Positions 28,754-36,867 of a stretch of 64,000 bases of DNA are shown in pieces. The notes below the pieces were generated by a model. That model had not been told where the DNA came from. It saw only the letters and a program-made list of their open reading frames with translations, and searched no databases. Numbering within the stretch: position 1 is the first letter of the stretch; each line of letters opens with the position of its first letter. The position numbers were made by a program, and so were the translations under genes. The stretch comes from UBA1479 sp040216635 (lineage in GTDB: Bacteria; Pseudomonadota; Alphaproteobacteria; Rhodospirillales; Casp-alpha2), in NCBI GenBank assembly GCA_040216635.1, contig JAVJOU010000006.1:1-64000 (forward strand), read 5' to 3'.

Positions 28754-29412
28754 CCGATGGCGATATCGACGACGGCAACGAATATTGCCAGCTGTACCTG
28801 GTCACCCCCCCGACGTTCGATCCGAACGTCTTTGCGGATGATCTTGCAGCGGCCCTGGATGCGGGGCCGGTCGGGGCGGTTCAACTGCGCCTGAAAGACG
28901 TCGATGACGATATCATCCGCCAAGCCGCCGAGAGGCTTCTGCCGATCTGCCGGGACCACGGCGTGCCGCTGATCATGAACGACCGCCCTGATCTTGCCGT
29001 GGAAACGGATTGTGACGGCGTCCATGTCGGCCAGGGGGATGCGTCCTATACTGATGCGCGCAAAACCGTCGGGGACGACCGCGCCGTCGGCGTGACCTGC
29101 CATTCATCGCGGCATTTGGCCATGGAAGCCGGCGAGGTCGGCGCCGACTACGTCGCCTTCGGCGCCTTTTTCCCGACAGGAACGAAACAGGTCACCCATC
29201 AGGCTGAGATCGACATCCTGAGTTGGTGGAGCGAACTGTTTGTCGTCCCCTGTGTCGCCATCGGCGGCATCACGGTCGAGAACTGTCCACCCCTGGTCGC
29301 CGCCGGGGCCGATTTTCTGGCAGTCGTATCAGGGGTTTGGGGCTACGAAGGGGGTCCTGGTGCCGCGGTCGAGGCTTTTAACAAAGCATTCGAGGAAACG
29401 CCCCTCGGCTGA
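28750..29412 (+). CDS. thiE: Thiamine-phosphate synthase ThiE family
   Basis: 220 aa TIM barrel joining HMP-PP and thiazole-P. Visible: LYLVTPP, AVQLRLKD, LIMNDRPDLAVETDCDGVHVGQ (pyrimidine and Mg sites), FGAFFPTGTKQ and VAIGGITVEN (phosphate loop). The pyrimidine loop is GVTCHSS rather than the usual GxSxH, a mild divergence. Alphaproteobacteria often carry a second ThiE in a thi operon, so this may be a paralogue. Confidence 0.85.
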   Translation: MTDGDIDDGNEYCQLYLVTPPTFDPNVFADDLAAALDAGPVGAVQLRLKDVDDDIIRQAAERLLPICRDHGVPLIMNDRPDLAVETDCDGVHVGQGDASYTDARKTVGDDRAVGVTCHSSRHLAMEAGEVGADYVAFGAFFPTGTKQVTHQAEIDILSWWSELFVVPCVAIGGITVENCPPLVAAGADFLAVVSGVWGYEGGPGAAVEAFNKAFEETPLG

Positions 29413-29502
29413 TCGGCGCTGTGGGCCGTTGCCTCGCCGGAAACAACCTGCTAGCTTCCGCGCCGCTTTCACCCCCACCAACTTTCTTGCAGGCGAACGG
29501 AC

Positions 29503-30072
29503 ATGAAAATCGACGGCAACGCCATTCGACCCGGTATGGTCATTGAACATCAGGGCCGTCTGTGGCGCGCGGTAAAAACCGCCCATACACAACCCGGCAA
29601 GGGTGGTGCTTATCTTCAGGTGGAATTGCGCGAACTTCGCGACGGCACCAAGCTGAACGAACGCTTCCGCTCGTCGGAAAAGGTCGAACGCGCAACCCTG
29701 GAGCAAAAGGAATATCAGTTCCTGTTCGCCGACGGTGAGATGTACACCTTCATGGACAACGAATCCTATGAACAGGTGATGCTGAACGGCAGCCAGATCG
29801 GCGACGATCAGACGCCCTATCTGCAGGACGGCATGACCGTGATCATCGAAAGCCACGAGGGCGATCCCATCGGCGTCCAACTGCCCGACCGCGTGACCTT
29901 GGAGGTCGTCGAGACCGAAGCCGTGGTCAAAGGTCAGACGGCGGCATCGTCCTACAAGCCGGCCCTTTTGGATAACGGCGTGCGGACGTCCGTGCCGCCG
30001 CATATCGAAACCGGCACCCGCATCGTCATCAATCCCGCCGAAGGCACCTATGTGGAGCGTGCGAAGGACTGA
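29503..30072 (+). CDS. efp: Elongation factor P
   Basis: 189 aa in three beta-barrel domains. It rescues ribosomes at polyproline. The modification-site loop is TQPGKGGAYL with K33, the position that is lysylated by EpmA in many proteobacteria; the modifying enzyme is not in the window. The C-terminal domain ends IETGTRIVINPAEGTYVERA. Proline-rich proteins such as TolA and the OmpA-like protein nearby would be clients. Confidence 0.96.
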   Translation: MKIDGNAIRPGMVIEHQGRLWRAVKTAHTQPGKGGAYLQVELRELRDGTKLNERFRSSEKVERATLEQKEYQFLFADGEMYTFMDNESYEQVMLNGSQIGDDQTPYLQDGMTVIIESHEGDPIGVQLPDRVTLEVVETEAVVKGQTAASSYKPALLDNGVRTSVPPHIETGTRIVINPAEGTYVERAKD

Positions 30073-30126
30073 GCCCCGGCTCGTTTTCCGCACGCCCCGA
30101 AATGACCACTTGATACAAGGCCCGCC

Positions 30127-30930
30127 ATGCTGCGCACGCCCCTGGTAAACGTCATGACCGCCGCCGCCCAAAAAGCGGCACGGGGTCTCGTCCGCGATTT
30201 CGGCGAGGTCGAACACTTGCAGGTTTCGAAAAAGGGCCCGTCCGATTTCGTTTCGACCGCCGATAAAAAGGCCGAGAAAATCCTGTTCGAGGAACTTCAA
30301 AAGGCACGTCCTAAATACGGCTTCCTGATGGAAGAACGCGGCGTGATCGAAGGATCCGACAGTTCCAACCGTTGGATCATCGACCCGCTGGACGGCACCA
30401 CAAACTTCCTGCACAGCATTCCCCAATTCGCCATTTCCATCGCATTGGAACGGGACGGACAGATTTTCGCCGGTGTCGTCTACAACCCGGTGTCCGATGA
30501 AATGTTCGTCGCCGAAAAAGGGCAGGGAGCGTTTCTCAACGGCCGCCGGTTGCGCGTCTCGGCCCGGCGCAATATCGCCGAGTCCCTGTTCGCCACAGGC
30601 ATCCCGTTTCTCGGCCGGGACAACCATGACCTGTTCCTCAAGCAATTGCGCGCCATCATGGCCGTGTCCGCGGGCGTGCGGCGCAATGGGGCCGCATCCC
30701 TGGACCTTGCCTGGGTCGCTGCCGGACGGTTCGAAGGATTTTGGGAGCAGAACCTTCAGGCCTGGGACATGGCGGCGGGACTGATCCTTGTGTCCGAAGC
30801 GGGCGGCTTTATTTCCGACCTTGCCGGCGGGCGTGATATTCTCGTACGCGGCGATATCGTCGCCGGCAACGACGCCATGCATCCGGTGTTGCTTAAGACC
30901 CTGCGCGAAGCCGCCGCCAGCGGCGACTGA
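30127..30930 (+). CDS. suhB: Inositol monophosphatase family protein SuhB
   Basis: 267 aa Li+-sensitive phosphatase fold. Metal sites: DFVSTADKKAE, FLMEERG, WIIDPLDGTTNFLHS and NLQAWDMAAGLIL. In E. coli SuhB also joins rRNA antitermination complexes. The position after efp is conserved in many alphaproteobacteria. Confidence 0.93.
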   Translation: MLRTPLVNVMTAAAQKAARGLVRDFGEVEHLQVSKKGPSDFVSTADKKAEKILFEELQKARPKYGFLMEERGVIEGSDSSNRWIIDPLDGTTNFLHSIPQFAISIALERDGQIFAGVVYNPVSDEMFVAEKGQGAFLNGRRLRVSARRNIAESLFATGIPFLGRDNHDLFLKQLRAIMAVSAGVRRNGAASLDLAWVAAGRFEGFWEQNLQAWDMAAGLILVSEAGGFISDLAGGRDILVRGDIVAGNDAMHPVLLKTLREAAASGD

Positions 30931-31169
30931 TTGCCGGAAAAGCCTGTAAAATCTCTCCACGACAGCGCCCGAAAAGCGTCATAATTCCCTGTTGTTGTAT
31001 AAGGGCTTTACGGTTGTCCAGCGCATCGCCGTTGGTTAAGGTGATCGCCTTAGATTCCGTCGCTGACCGGCGCGGCACAACAGGTTCAAGCAGAACCGGG
31101 CCCGTCATACCGGAAGGGCGACAACAGGCCGGAAGAAGGCAACAGGGAAGAATGGGGAGACACCGTCCG

Positions 31170-32168
31170 ATGACAACCTCGCGGTTTTTGACCGGTGCAA
31201 TTGTCCTTGCTTTGGTGCCCATGGCGCTGGCATCGACCCCGGTCGAGGCACAAGTGAGCAGCTATGCGGACGGCGCCGTGTCCATTGATCTGGGCGCTTT
31301 GCCCGGCGGCGGATACGGCCCGACGATCGCCGTAACCGGTGAAGAAGGCGCTGCCCCTTATACGGGTGCCCTGCGCGTTCCCGGCCCGAACCGGCCGCGC
31401 TCACAATTGTTCGTCGCCCCGGAAAAATCCGCCCCGCTGCGGAAATTGAAAGTCACCCGGGCCGAACCGAAACCGGCACCGCGGCCTAGGTCCACGGTAA
31501 CTGCCGAGCCCAAGATGGCCGCCAAGGCACCGCCGCCGCCCATGCCGTCGAAATCCGCACCGGCCGCAGATGCCCCGGCACCATTGACCGCCTCAGCCCC
31601 GCCGCCGCCCGCGACACCATCGCCTCCGGGCAAACCGGCCGAACAGAAAATGGCGGATGCCGCGCCGCCGCCGGCCCCGCAACAACCTGACACCGCCATG
31701 GCGGAAGCAAAGGACGCGGCTCCGCCGCCACCGCCGCCCGTGCCCGGTTCGGCCGCCGTTCCGCCGCCGCCGCCGCCGCCCGCGACCACCACGCCGGTTC
31801 CCACACCGCTTGAAGCCAAGTCTGAAAGCGTCGCATCCCTGACACCGGGTGAAGACGGCCGTTTGATCCGTGTCGAATTCGATGCCAGTCAGTCGAAACT
31901 GCCGGACAGCGCCAAACCGAACCTTTTGAAACTGGCAGAACAGGTCAAGGACAAGCGTGACGTGCGCCTGCAGCTTTTGGCTTATGCCGGGGGGGACGAT
32001 CTGAAATCGAACCGTGCCCGGCGTCTGTCGCTGTCCCGGGCCTTGTCCGTCCGGTCATTCCTGATCGAAAGCGGCATCCGCTCGACCCGCATCGACGTCC
32101 GCGCACTTGGCGACAAAACCTCTGACGACCCTAAGAATCGGGTCGACATCACCCTGGCGTCGCGTTGA
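31170..32168 (+). CDS. Secreted proline-rich protein with OmpA-like C-terminal domain
   Basis: 332 aa. A signal peptide runs to about VEA (residue 27). Residues about 95-215 are an extended Pro/Ala linker with several poly-Pro runs, an obvious EF-P client. The C-terminal about 110 residues are OmpA-like (IRVEFDASQSKLPDSAKPNLLKL, RARRLSLSRALSVRSFLIESG), but the usual peptidoglycan-binding NxxLSxxRA is altered to SNRARRLSLSRA. Start ATG 31170 behind GGGGAGA. It stands directly before the TolQ/MotA-like gene and probably works with it. Confidence 0.75.
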   Translation: MTTSRFLTGAIVLALVPMALASTPVEAQVSSYADGAVSIDLGALPGGGYGPTIAVTGEEGAAPYTGALRVPGPNRPRSQLFVAPEKSAPLRKLKVTRAEPKPAPRPRSTVTAEPKMAAKAPPPPMPSKSAPAADAPAPLTASAPPPPATPSPPGKPAEQKMADAAPPPAPQQPDTAMAEAKDAAPPPPPPVPGSAAVPPPPPPPATTTPVPTPLEAKSESVASLTPGEDGRLIRVEFDASQSKLPDSAKPNLLKLAEQVKDKRDVRLQLLAYAGGDDLKSNRARRLSLSRALSVRSFLIESGIRSTRIDVRALGDKTSDDPKNRVDITLASR

Positions 32169-32231
32169 CGGACTCGGAGGGCATCACTTGACGCCCCGCG
32201 CACCGAAAGGACCTTGTAAGGCCCCTCGCCC

Positions 32232-33341
32232 ATGACGCGCCCAAACCGATACCTGATCAGGATGATCCTGTTTCTCGGCGCCGTGGTTGCGGTCTGCGCA
32301 CCGCTGTTCGAACCCTTGCGCATTGCCTTCCTCGCCAACGCGCCATTGAACGGCGGGATTCTCGCCGTCCTCGCCCTGGGCATTGCCTATAACTTCCTGC
32401 AGGTCGGCCGCCTGAAGCCCGAGGTCGAATGGGTCGAAAGTTATCGCCGCGAAGGGGCTCAACTGTCGCAGCCAAGCCCGCCCCGCCTGCTTGGCCCGAT
32501 GGCCGCCATGTTGGGACAGCGTTCGGGCCGGCTGACGCTTTCGACGACATCCCTGCGCACCCTGCTGGACGGTCTGGTTTCGCGCCTTGACGAATCGCGA
32601 GATATCTCGCGCTATATTATCGGCCTGCTGATTTTCTTGGGATTGCTCGGCACCTTCTGGGGCCTGTTGGAAACCGTTGATTCGGTCAAGGATGTGATCG
32701 TCGGGCTAAGTGTCGATTCGGGCGATATCAACGTCATCTTCGAGACCCTGAAGAAAGGATTGGAAACACCGCTGGCCGGCATGGGCACGGCTTTCTCGTC
32801 TTCCCTGTTCGGGCTTGCGGGCTCCCTGATCCTGGGCTTTTTGGACCTTCAGGCCGGACAGGCGCAAAACCGGTTCTACAATGACCTGGAAGAATGGTTG
32901 TCCAGCCTGACCCGTCTGTCGTCGGGCGCGCTTTCGGGCGACGGCGATCAATCCATGCCGGCCTATGTCCAGGCCCTGCTGGAACAATCGGCGGAGAATT
33001 TGGAAAACCTGCAGCGCATTCTGTCGCGGGGCGAGGAAAGCCGCATCGAAGCCAACCAGAGCATCCTGGCATTGACCGACAAGCTGGACACCCTGACCGA
33101 TCACATGCGCACACAGCAGCAGTTGATGAAGGAAGTCGCTCTGGGCATAACCCGCGGCAACGAAGGCGGCGGCATGGATGCGGAAACAAAGGCCAGCATC
33201 CGTAATCTGGACCGCTCCTTAAGCCGCCTGGCCGACGATGTCAGCCATGGCCGGGACGAGATCATCAAAGAGGTCCGGTCCGAGATCAAACTTCTGGCAC
33301 GCACCATCGCCAACATCGCCGACGGCGAATATGACCGCTAA
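32232..33341 (+). CDS. TolQ/MotA/ExbB-like proton channel protein
   Basis: 369 aa. Four predicted TM helices (about 9-28, 41-58, 128-150, 182-206), of which the last two (IGLLIFLGLLGTFWGLLETV and TAFSSSLFGLAGSLILGFL) match the channel helices of the TolQ/MotA family. A long cytoplasmic tail (about 210-369) is rich in heptads. The next gene supplies a MotB-like partner. No flagellar or Zorya genes accompany it, and true tolQ is elsewhere. Inference: stator unit of an uncharacterised envelope machine. Confidence 0.75.
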   Translation: MTRPNRYLIRMILFLGAVVAVCAPLFEPLRIAFLANAPLNGGILAVLALGIAYNFLQVGRLKPEVEWVESYRREGAQLSQPSPPRLLGPMAAMLGQRSGRLTLSTTSLRTLLDGLVSRLDESRDISRYIIGLLIFLGLLGTFWGLLETVDSVKDVIVGLSVDSGDINVIFETLKKGLETPLAGMGTAFSSSLFGLAGSLILGFLDLQAGQAQNRFYNDLEEWLSSLTRLSSGALSGDGDQSMPAYVQALLEQSAENLENLQRILSRGEESRIEANQSILALTDKLDTLTDHMRTQQQLMKEVALGITRGNEGGGMDAETKASIRNLDRSLSRLADDVSHGRDEIIKEVRSEIKLLARTIANIADGEYDR

Positions 33342-33394
33342 GGCCGGGGAACCCGTTTCCGTGGCCTCAGGCATCCGACATAAGGCAAAGGACC

Positions 33395-34672
33395 ATGGCT
33401 AGCCTCGCCAGGCGCCACGAACGATCAACCAACATCTGGCCCGGATTCGTCGACGCGCTGGCGACGCTGCTGATGGTCATCATCTTTCTGTTGCTGATCT
33501 TCGTGATGGCGCAGGTGTTCCTGGGCCAGGCCCTGACCGGCCGGGACGAGGCCCTGCGAAAACTGGAAGGCGAGATCAGCGAATTGGCCAACCTTTTGGC
33601 GCTGGAGAAAAAGACCAGCGAAAACCTGCGCGCCGATGTCGGCCGCCTGTCCAGCGAGCTGCAAGCATCGATCAGCGACCGGGAACGCCTGAGCGCCAAT
33701 TTGGCTGAACTGCGCCTGCGCGCCGAAGCAGCGGAACAGCAACTGGTCGACGCCATGGTGTCCATGGAGGCGAGTCGCCAGACCATCGAGCGTTTGGAAA
33801 CTTCGTTGACCGAGGCCAACAAGATCGTGGCCTTGCGCGACGAAGACTTGGCCAAAACCAAGGAAAACCTTGCTGTCAGCGAACAGGAATTGGCCGAACG
33901 GGCGCAGAAACTTGCCCGCTTGGCGCGCGAGGTCGAGGCCCTGACGGCGCTGCGCGATGAATTGACGGCCAAGGTCATGGAACTGGGCAAACAGGCGGAC
34001 GAAAAAGGCGACGCCTTGATCGCCGAGCGCGAAATTTCCGAAAGTGCCCGCGCCCAGGTCGCGTTGATGAACCGGCAACTGGCGGCCCTGCGCCAGCAGT
34101 TGGCGACCCTGGAAGCAACGCTCCGCGCGGCCGAGGAAAAAGCCCAGGCCCAGGGCGTGCAGATCGAATCTTTGGGCAAACGGTTGAACGCGGCCCTGGC
34201 CTCCAAGGTTCAGGAGCTAAGCCGCTACCGGTCGGAATTTTTCGGCCGCCTGCGGGAATTGCTCGGCAATCGGCCCGGCATCCGCATCGTCGGCGACCGG
34301 TTTGTCTTCCAGTCCGAAGTACTGTTCGATGTCGGCTCCGCCGAACTGGGACCGGCCGGCAAGGAACAGATGCTGGCGCTGGCGCAGACCTTGTTGCAGC
34401 TGGCGGAACGCATCCCAGAAGACATCGACTGGGTGTTACGCGTGGACGGTCATACGGACAAAACCCCGATCTCGACGGCCCGCTTTCCGTCCAACTGGGA
34501 GCTTTCGGCGGCGCGCGCCATTTCCGTGGTCAAATACCTGACCGACCTGGGGTTGCCGCCGGTGCGGCTGGTCGCAGCCGGGTTCGCCGCCAACAGACCG
34601 ATCGATCCCGGCTCGGATGAAATCGCCCTTCGGCGGAACCGCCGGATCGAACTCAAGCTGACCCAGCGCTGA
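33395..34672 (+). CDS. MotB/TolR-like coiled-coil protein with OmpA peptidoglycan-binding domain
   Basis: 425 aa. A single N-terminal TM helix begins with the proton-pathway Asp (WPGFVDALATLLMVIIFLLL, D20). A coiled coil of about 220 residues (50-270) follows, then an OmpA domain (FQSEVLFDVGSAELGPAGK, LRVDGHTDKTPIS, NWELSAARAISVVKYL, GSDEIALRRNRRIELKL). The coiled coil is far longer than in MotB and would span much of the periplasm. It is 53 nt after the channel gene, so they form a stator-like pair. Confidence 0.78.
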   Translation: MASLARRHERSTNIWPGFVDALATLLMVIIFLLLIFVMAQVFLGQALTGRDEALRKLEGEISELANLLALEKKTSENLRADVGRLSSELQASISDRERLSANLAELRLRAEAAEQQLVDAMVSMEASRQTIERLETSLTEANKIVALRDEDLAKTKENLAVSEQELAERAQKLARLAREVEALTALRDELTAKVMELGKQADEKGDALIAEREISESARAQVALMNRQLAALRQQLATLEATLRAAEEKAQAQGVQIESLGKRLNAALASKVQELSRYRSEFFGRLRELLGNRPGIRIVGDRFVFQSEVLFDVGSAELGPAGKEQMLALAQTLLQLAERIPEDIDWVLRVDGHTDKTPISTARFPSNWELSAARAISVVKYLTDLGLPPVRLVAAGFAANRPIDPGSDEIALRRNRRIELKLTQR

Positions 34673-34685
34673 TCGGCCCTTTAAG

Positions 34686-35903
34686 ATGCTTACGCTTTTC
34701 CTGATCGTCGTCGTCGATCTTATCGGTTTCGGTATTATCATTCCGCTGCTGCCGTTCTACGGCGAGCATTTCCAGGCAGACCCGCAAACGGTCGGTCTGT
34801 TGATGGCGACCTATTCCCTGGCACAGTTCATTTCCGCCCCCCTGTGGGGCCGGTTGAGCGACCGTACCGGCCGGCGGCCGGTCTTGCTGCTGAGTCTCGC
34901 GGGTGCTGCGGGTGCTTATATCTGGCTCGCCTTTGCCGATACGCTTTGGATGCTGTTCATGGCGCGCGCATTGGGCGGTCTGATGGCGGGTAATATTTCG
35001 GCGGCCTTCGCCTATATGGCTGACATCACCACCAAGGAGAACCGCGCCAAGGGTATGGGGATGATCGGTGCCGCCTTCGGCATCGGGTTCATCCTGGGCC
35101 CGGCGGTCGGCGGCATTCTGGCCGGCCCCGATCCGTTATCTGCCGACTACCAAAGCCCTGCCCTGGCCGCCGCCGGCCTGTCGATCCTGGCATTGATCCT
35201 GGGCTTGTTCAAACTTCCGGAATCACTTTCAGCCGAAATTCGCGCCCGCAACGCCGCCCTCCCGCGCCAACGCCGACTGGCGCAATTCCTGGACGCACTC
35301 CGGTTGCCCGGCGTGGGATTGCTGATGCTGCTGGGGTTCCTCGCGACCTTCGTGTTCGCGGGTCTGGAGACCACCTTCGCCATGTGGTCGCGCCGGGCCT
35401 TCGGCTGGGGCCCGGAACAAAACGGCTGGCTGTTCGCCTACGTAGGATTGCTGTCCGCTATTTTACAAGGCGGGCTGATGGGCCGGCTGGCCAAACGGTT
35501 CGGCGAACGCAACCTGTTGGCTCAAGGTGCAATTGCGCTTGCGCTTGGCATCGGCGGCATTCCGTTCTGCACCGAAGTCTGGCATCTGTTGATCGCCATG
35601 GCCGTCGCCGCCTATGGGTTCAGCGTTATCAATCCGGCTTACAACAGCCTGATCTCGCAACAGGTTCCGGACACGGATCAAGGCGGCGTCATGGGGGTTA
35701 CCCGATCCGTCACGACAATGGCGCGGGTTCTGGGCCCGGCCTGGGCTGGCTTGTTGTTTGCCCAATTGGGCCGTGACTGGCCCTATTTTTCCGGGGCCAT
35801 GATCATGGCTGCGGTGCTGTTGCTGGCGCTAGCCGTACCGGCGACGATGCGCGCCGACAATGCCGCCGGACAGCCATCACAAGGTAACGGTGACCCCGGT
35901 TAA
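34686..35903 (+). CDS. MFS transporter, TetA-like (TCR family)
   Basis: 405 aa, 12 TM helices. Motif A is GRLSDRTGRRPVLL, and the N-terminus FLIVVVDLIGFGIIIPLLPFY is typical of the tetracycline-resistance-like drug/H+ antiporters. Substrate unknown; many such homologues confer no tetracycline resistance. It begins 13 nt after the MotB-like gene, so it may be in the same transcript. Its 3' end overlaps cyaY on the other strand by 27 bp. Confidence 0.85.
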   Translation: MLTLFLIVVVDLIGFGIIIPLLPFYGEHFQADPQTVGLLMATYSLAQFISAPLWGRLSDRTGRRPVLLLSLAGAAGAYIWLAFADTLWMLFMARALGGLMAGNISAAFAYMADITTKENRAKGMGMIGAAFGIGFILGPAVGGILAGPDPLSADYQSPALAAAGLSILALILGLFKLPESLSAEIRARNAALPRQRRLAQFLDALRLPGVGLLMLLGFLATFVFAGLETTFAMWSRRAFGWGPEQNGWLFAYVGLLSAILQGGLMGRLAKRFGERNLLAQGAIALALGIGGIPFCTEVWHLLIAMAVAAYGFSVINPAYNSLISQQVPDTDQGGVMGVTRSVTTMARVLGPAWAGLLFAQLGRDWPYFSGAMIMAAVLLLALAVPATMRADNAAGQPSQGNGDPG

Positions 35904-36206
35904 GGCCTTAAGCTCCGACGTCAGCATTTCATCCAGCTTGCCACCGGACCGGGTACAGCACCATTTCGCAGCTTCGGCATCGTATTCAAAATGCGTTGCC
36001 CCGCTTTTGGGTGACGACATCCAGATCTGCCGGTTGGGTGCATGCTTATTGATCACGTATTCCCCGCCCGCATCCAATTCGATCGTCAGAATGCCCCCTT
36101 CAAGGTCGACATCAGCCTGATCGCCAAGCACACCGTCGATTGCATCCATGAAATTTTCCAAGGTTTGATCGGCGATACGGGCGAAAGCCGTTTCATCCAG
36201 GGACAT
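35877..36206 (-). CDS. cyaY: Frataxin homologue CyaY
   Basis: 109 aa. Iron-binding regulator of Fe-S cluster assembly. Acidic N-terminal helix (FMDAIDGVLGDQADVDLEGG), then the sheet with GGEYVINKHAPNRQIWMSSPKSGATHF. ATG 36206 is set by GAGGAG 7 nt upstream; a much longer in-frame extension reaching 36635 is antisense to rpmE and not homologous. Confidence 0.93.
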   Translation of the reverse strand: MSLDETAFARIADQTLENFMDAIDGVLGDQADVDLEGGILTIELDAGGEYVINKHAPNRQIWMSSPKSGATHFEYDAEAAKWCCTRSGGKLDEMLTSELKALTGVTVTL

Positions 36207-36323
36207 GTAAAAACTCCTCGATTGGTCGACAGGTACACTGCCTTGTTGAAAGGTCCCATGAAGCCTTGCACACGGGGGGGCATGTCTGTATATAGGGCGC
36301 CTTGTTTGCCGGAGCCAAGCCCT

Positions 36324-36551
36324 ATGAAAAAAGATATCCACCCGGAATACCACGAAATTACCGTTCAAATGACGGACGGTAGCTCGTTCACGACTCGCAG
36401 CACCTGGGGCAATCCCGGTGACGTGCTGAAGCTTGAAGTCGACCCGAAAAGCCACCCCGCCTGGACCGGCGGCGGCCATCGTCTGATCGATACGGGCGGC
36501 CGTCTGGCCCGCTTCAACAAGCGGTTCGAGAACAGCGGCCTGAAAATGTAG
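36324..36551 (+). CDS. rpmE: 50S ribosomal protein L31, zinc-free form
   Basis: 75 aa. Begins MKKDIHPEYHEITVQMTDG. The CxxC zinc ligands of C+ L31 are absent, and the GGRLARFNKRF end marks the family. The C- form is normal in alphaproteobacteria. GGAG lies 9 nt before the ATG. A good terminator follows at 36616. Confidence 0.93.
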   Translation: MKKDIHPEYHEITVQMTDGSSFTTRSTWGNPGDVLKLEVDPKSHPAWTGGGHRLIDTGGRLARFNKRFENSGLKM

Positions 36552-36615
36552 GATTTTCGCCCTTTCCGGGGGCGGGCCGCCATATGGCGGATATCCGAAT
36601 AAAATGAATACGGTA

Positions 36616-36645
36616 GGGCGGGCCTTAACGGGCACGCCCTTTTCC
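36616..36645 (+). terminator. Intrinsic terminator of rpmE
   Basis: GGGCG (36616-36620) pairs with CGCCC (36635-36639), with further partial pairing inside, followed by TTTT. It is 64 nt after the rpmE stop. Confidence 0.7.
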
Positions 36646-36657
36646 GTAGGGATCGGC

Positions 36658-36680
36658 GGTTATTTTGGTTAAAATCAACC
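36658..36680. repeat. AT-rich hairpin upstream of the cyclase gene
   Basis: GGTT-ATTTT-GGTT-AAAAT-C-AACC forms a 9-bp stem with one bulge and a 4-nt loop. It lies 190 bp before the cyclase ATG. The rest of 36681-36867 holds another short imperfect inverted repeat, GGTAGG/CCTGCC (about 36723-36744), and no gene. The hairpin could be an operator or a leader structure. Confidence 0.4.
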
Positions 36681-36867
36681 CCTCCCCCGGGAATCCGGCC
36701 TGTGCTAACTTTTTTAAAATGGGTAGGAAATTATTTACCTGCCTGCTTGAGAATAGCTCTTCTGGGAAGTATGTACGCGCTGTCTAATATGCAGCCGGTC
36801 GCTGATGGTCGGGCAGCGGTGTGTTGGGTTGGGTATTCGTTGATCGGGGAGCGGCGGGGTTTGGTCA

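Noticed and set aside
29329..30960. 543-codon minus-strand ORF opposite efp and suhB
   Set aside because: Antisense to two clear housekeeping genes and without family motifs.
31486..31845. Low-complexity region in the OmpA-like gene as a possible sequence repeat element
   Set aside because: The repetition follows from poly-Pro/Ala coding; no independent DNA repeat unit.
32232..34672. Zorya-type anti-phage system (ZorAB) for the MotA/MotB-like pair
   Set aside because: No ZorC/D or ZorE nuclease or helicase genes follow; the next gene is an MFS exporter, and the setting is housekeeping.
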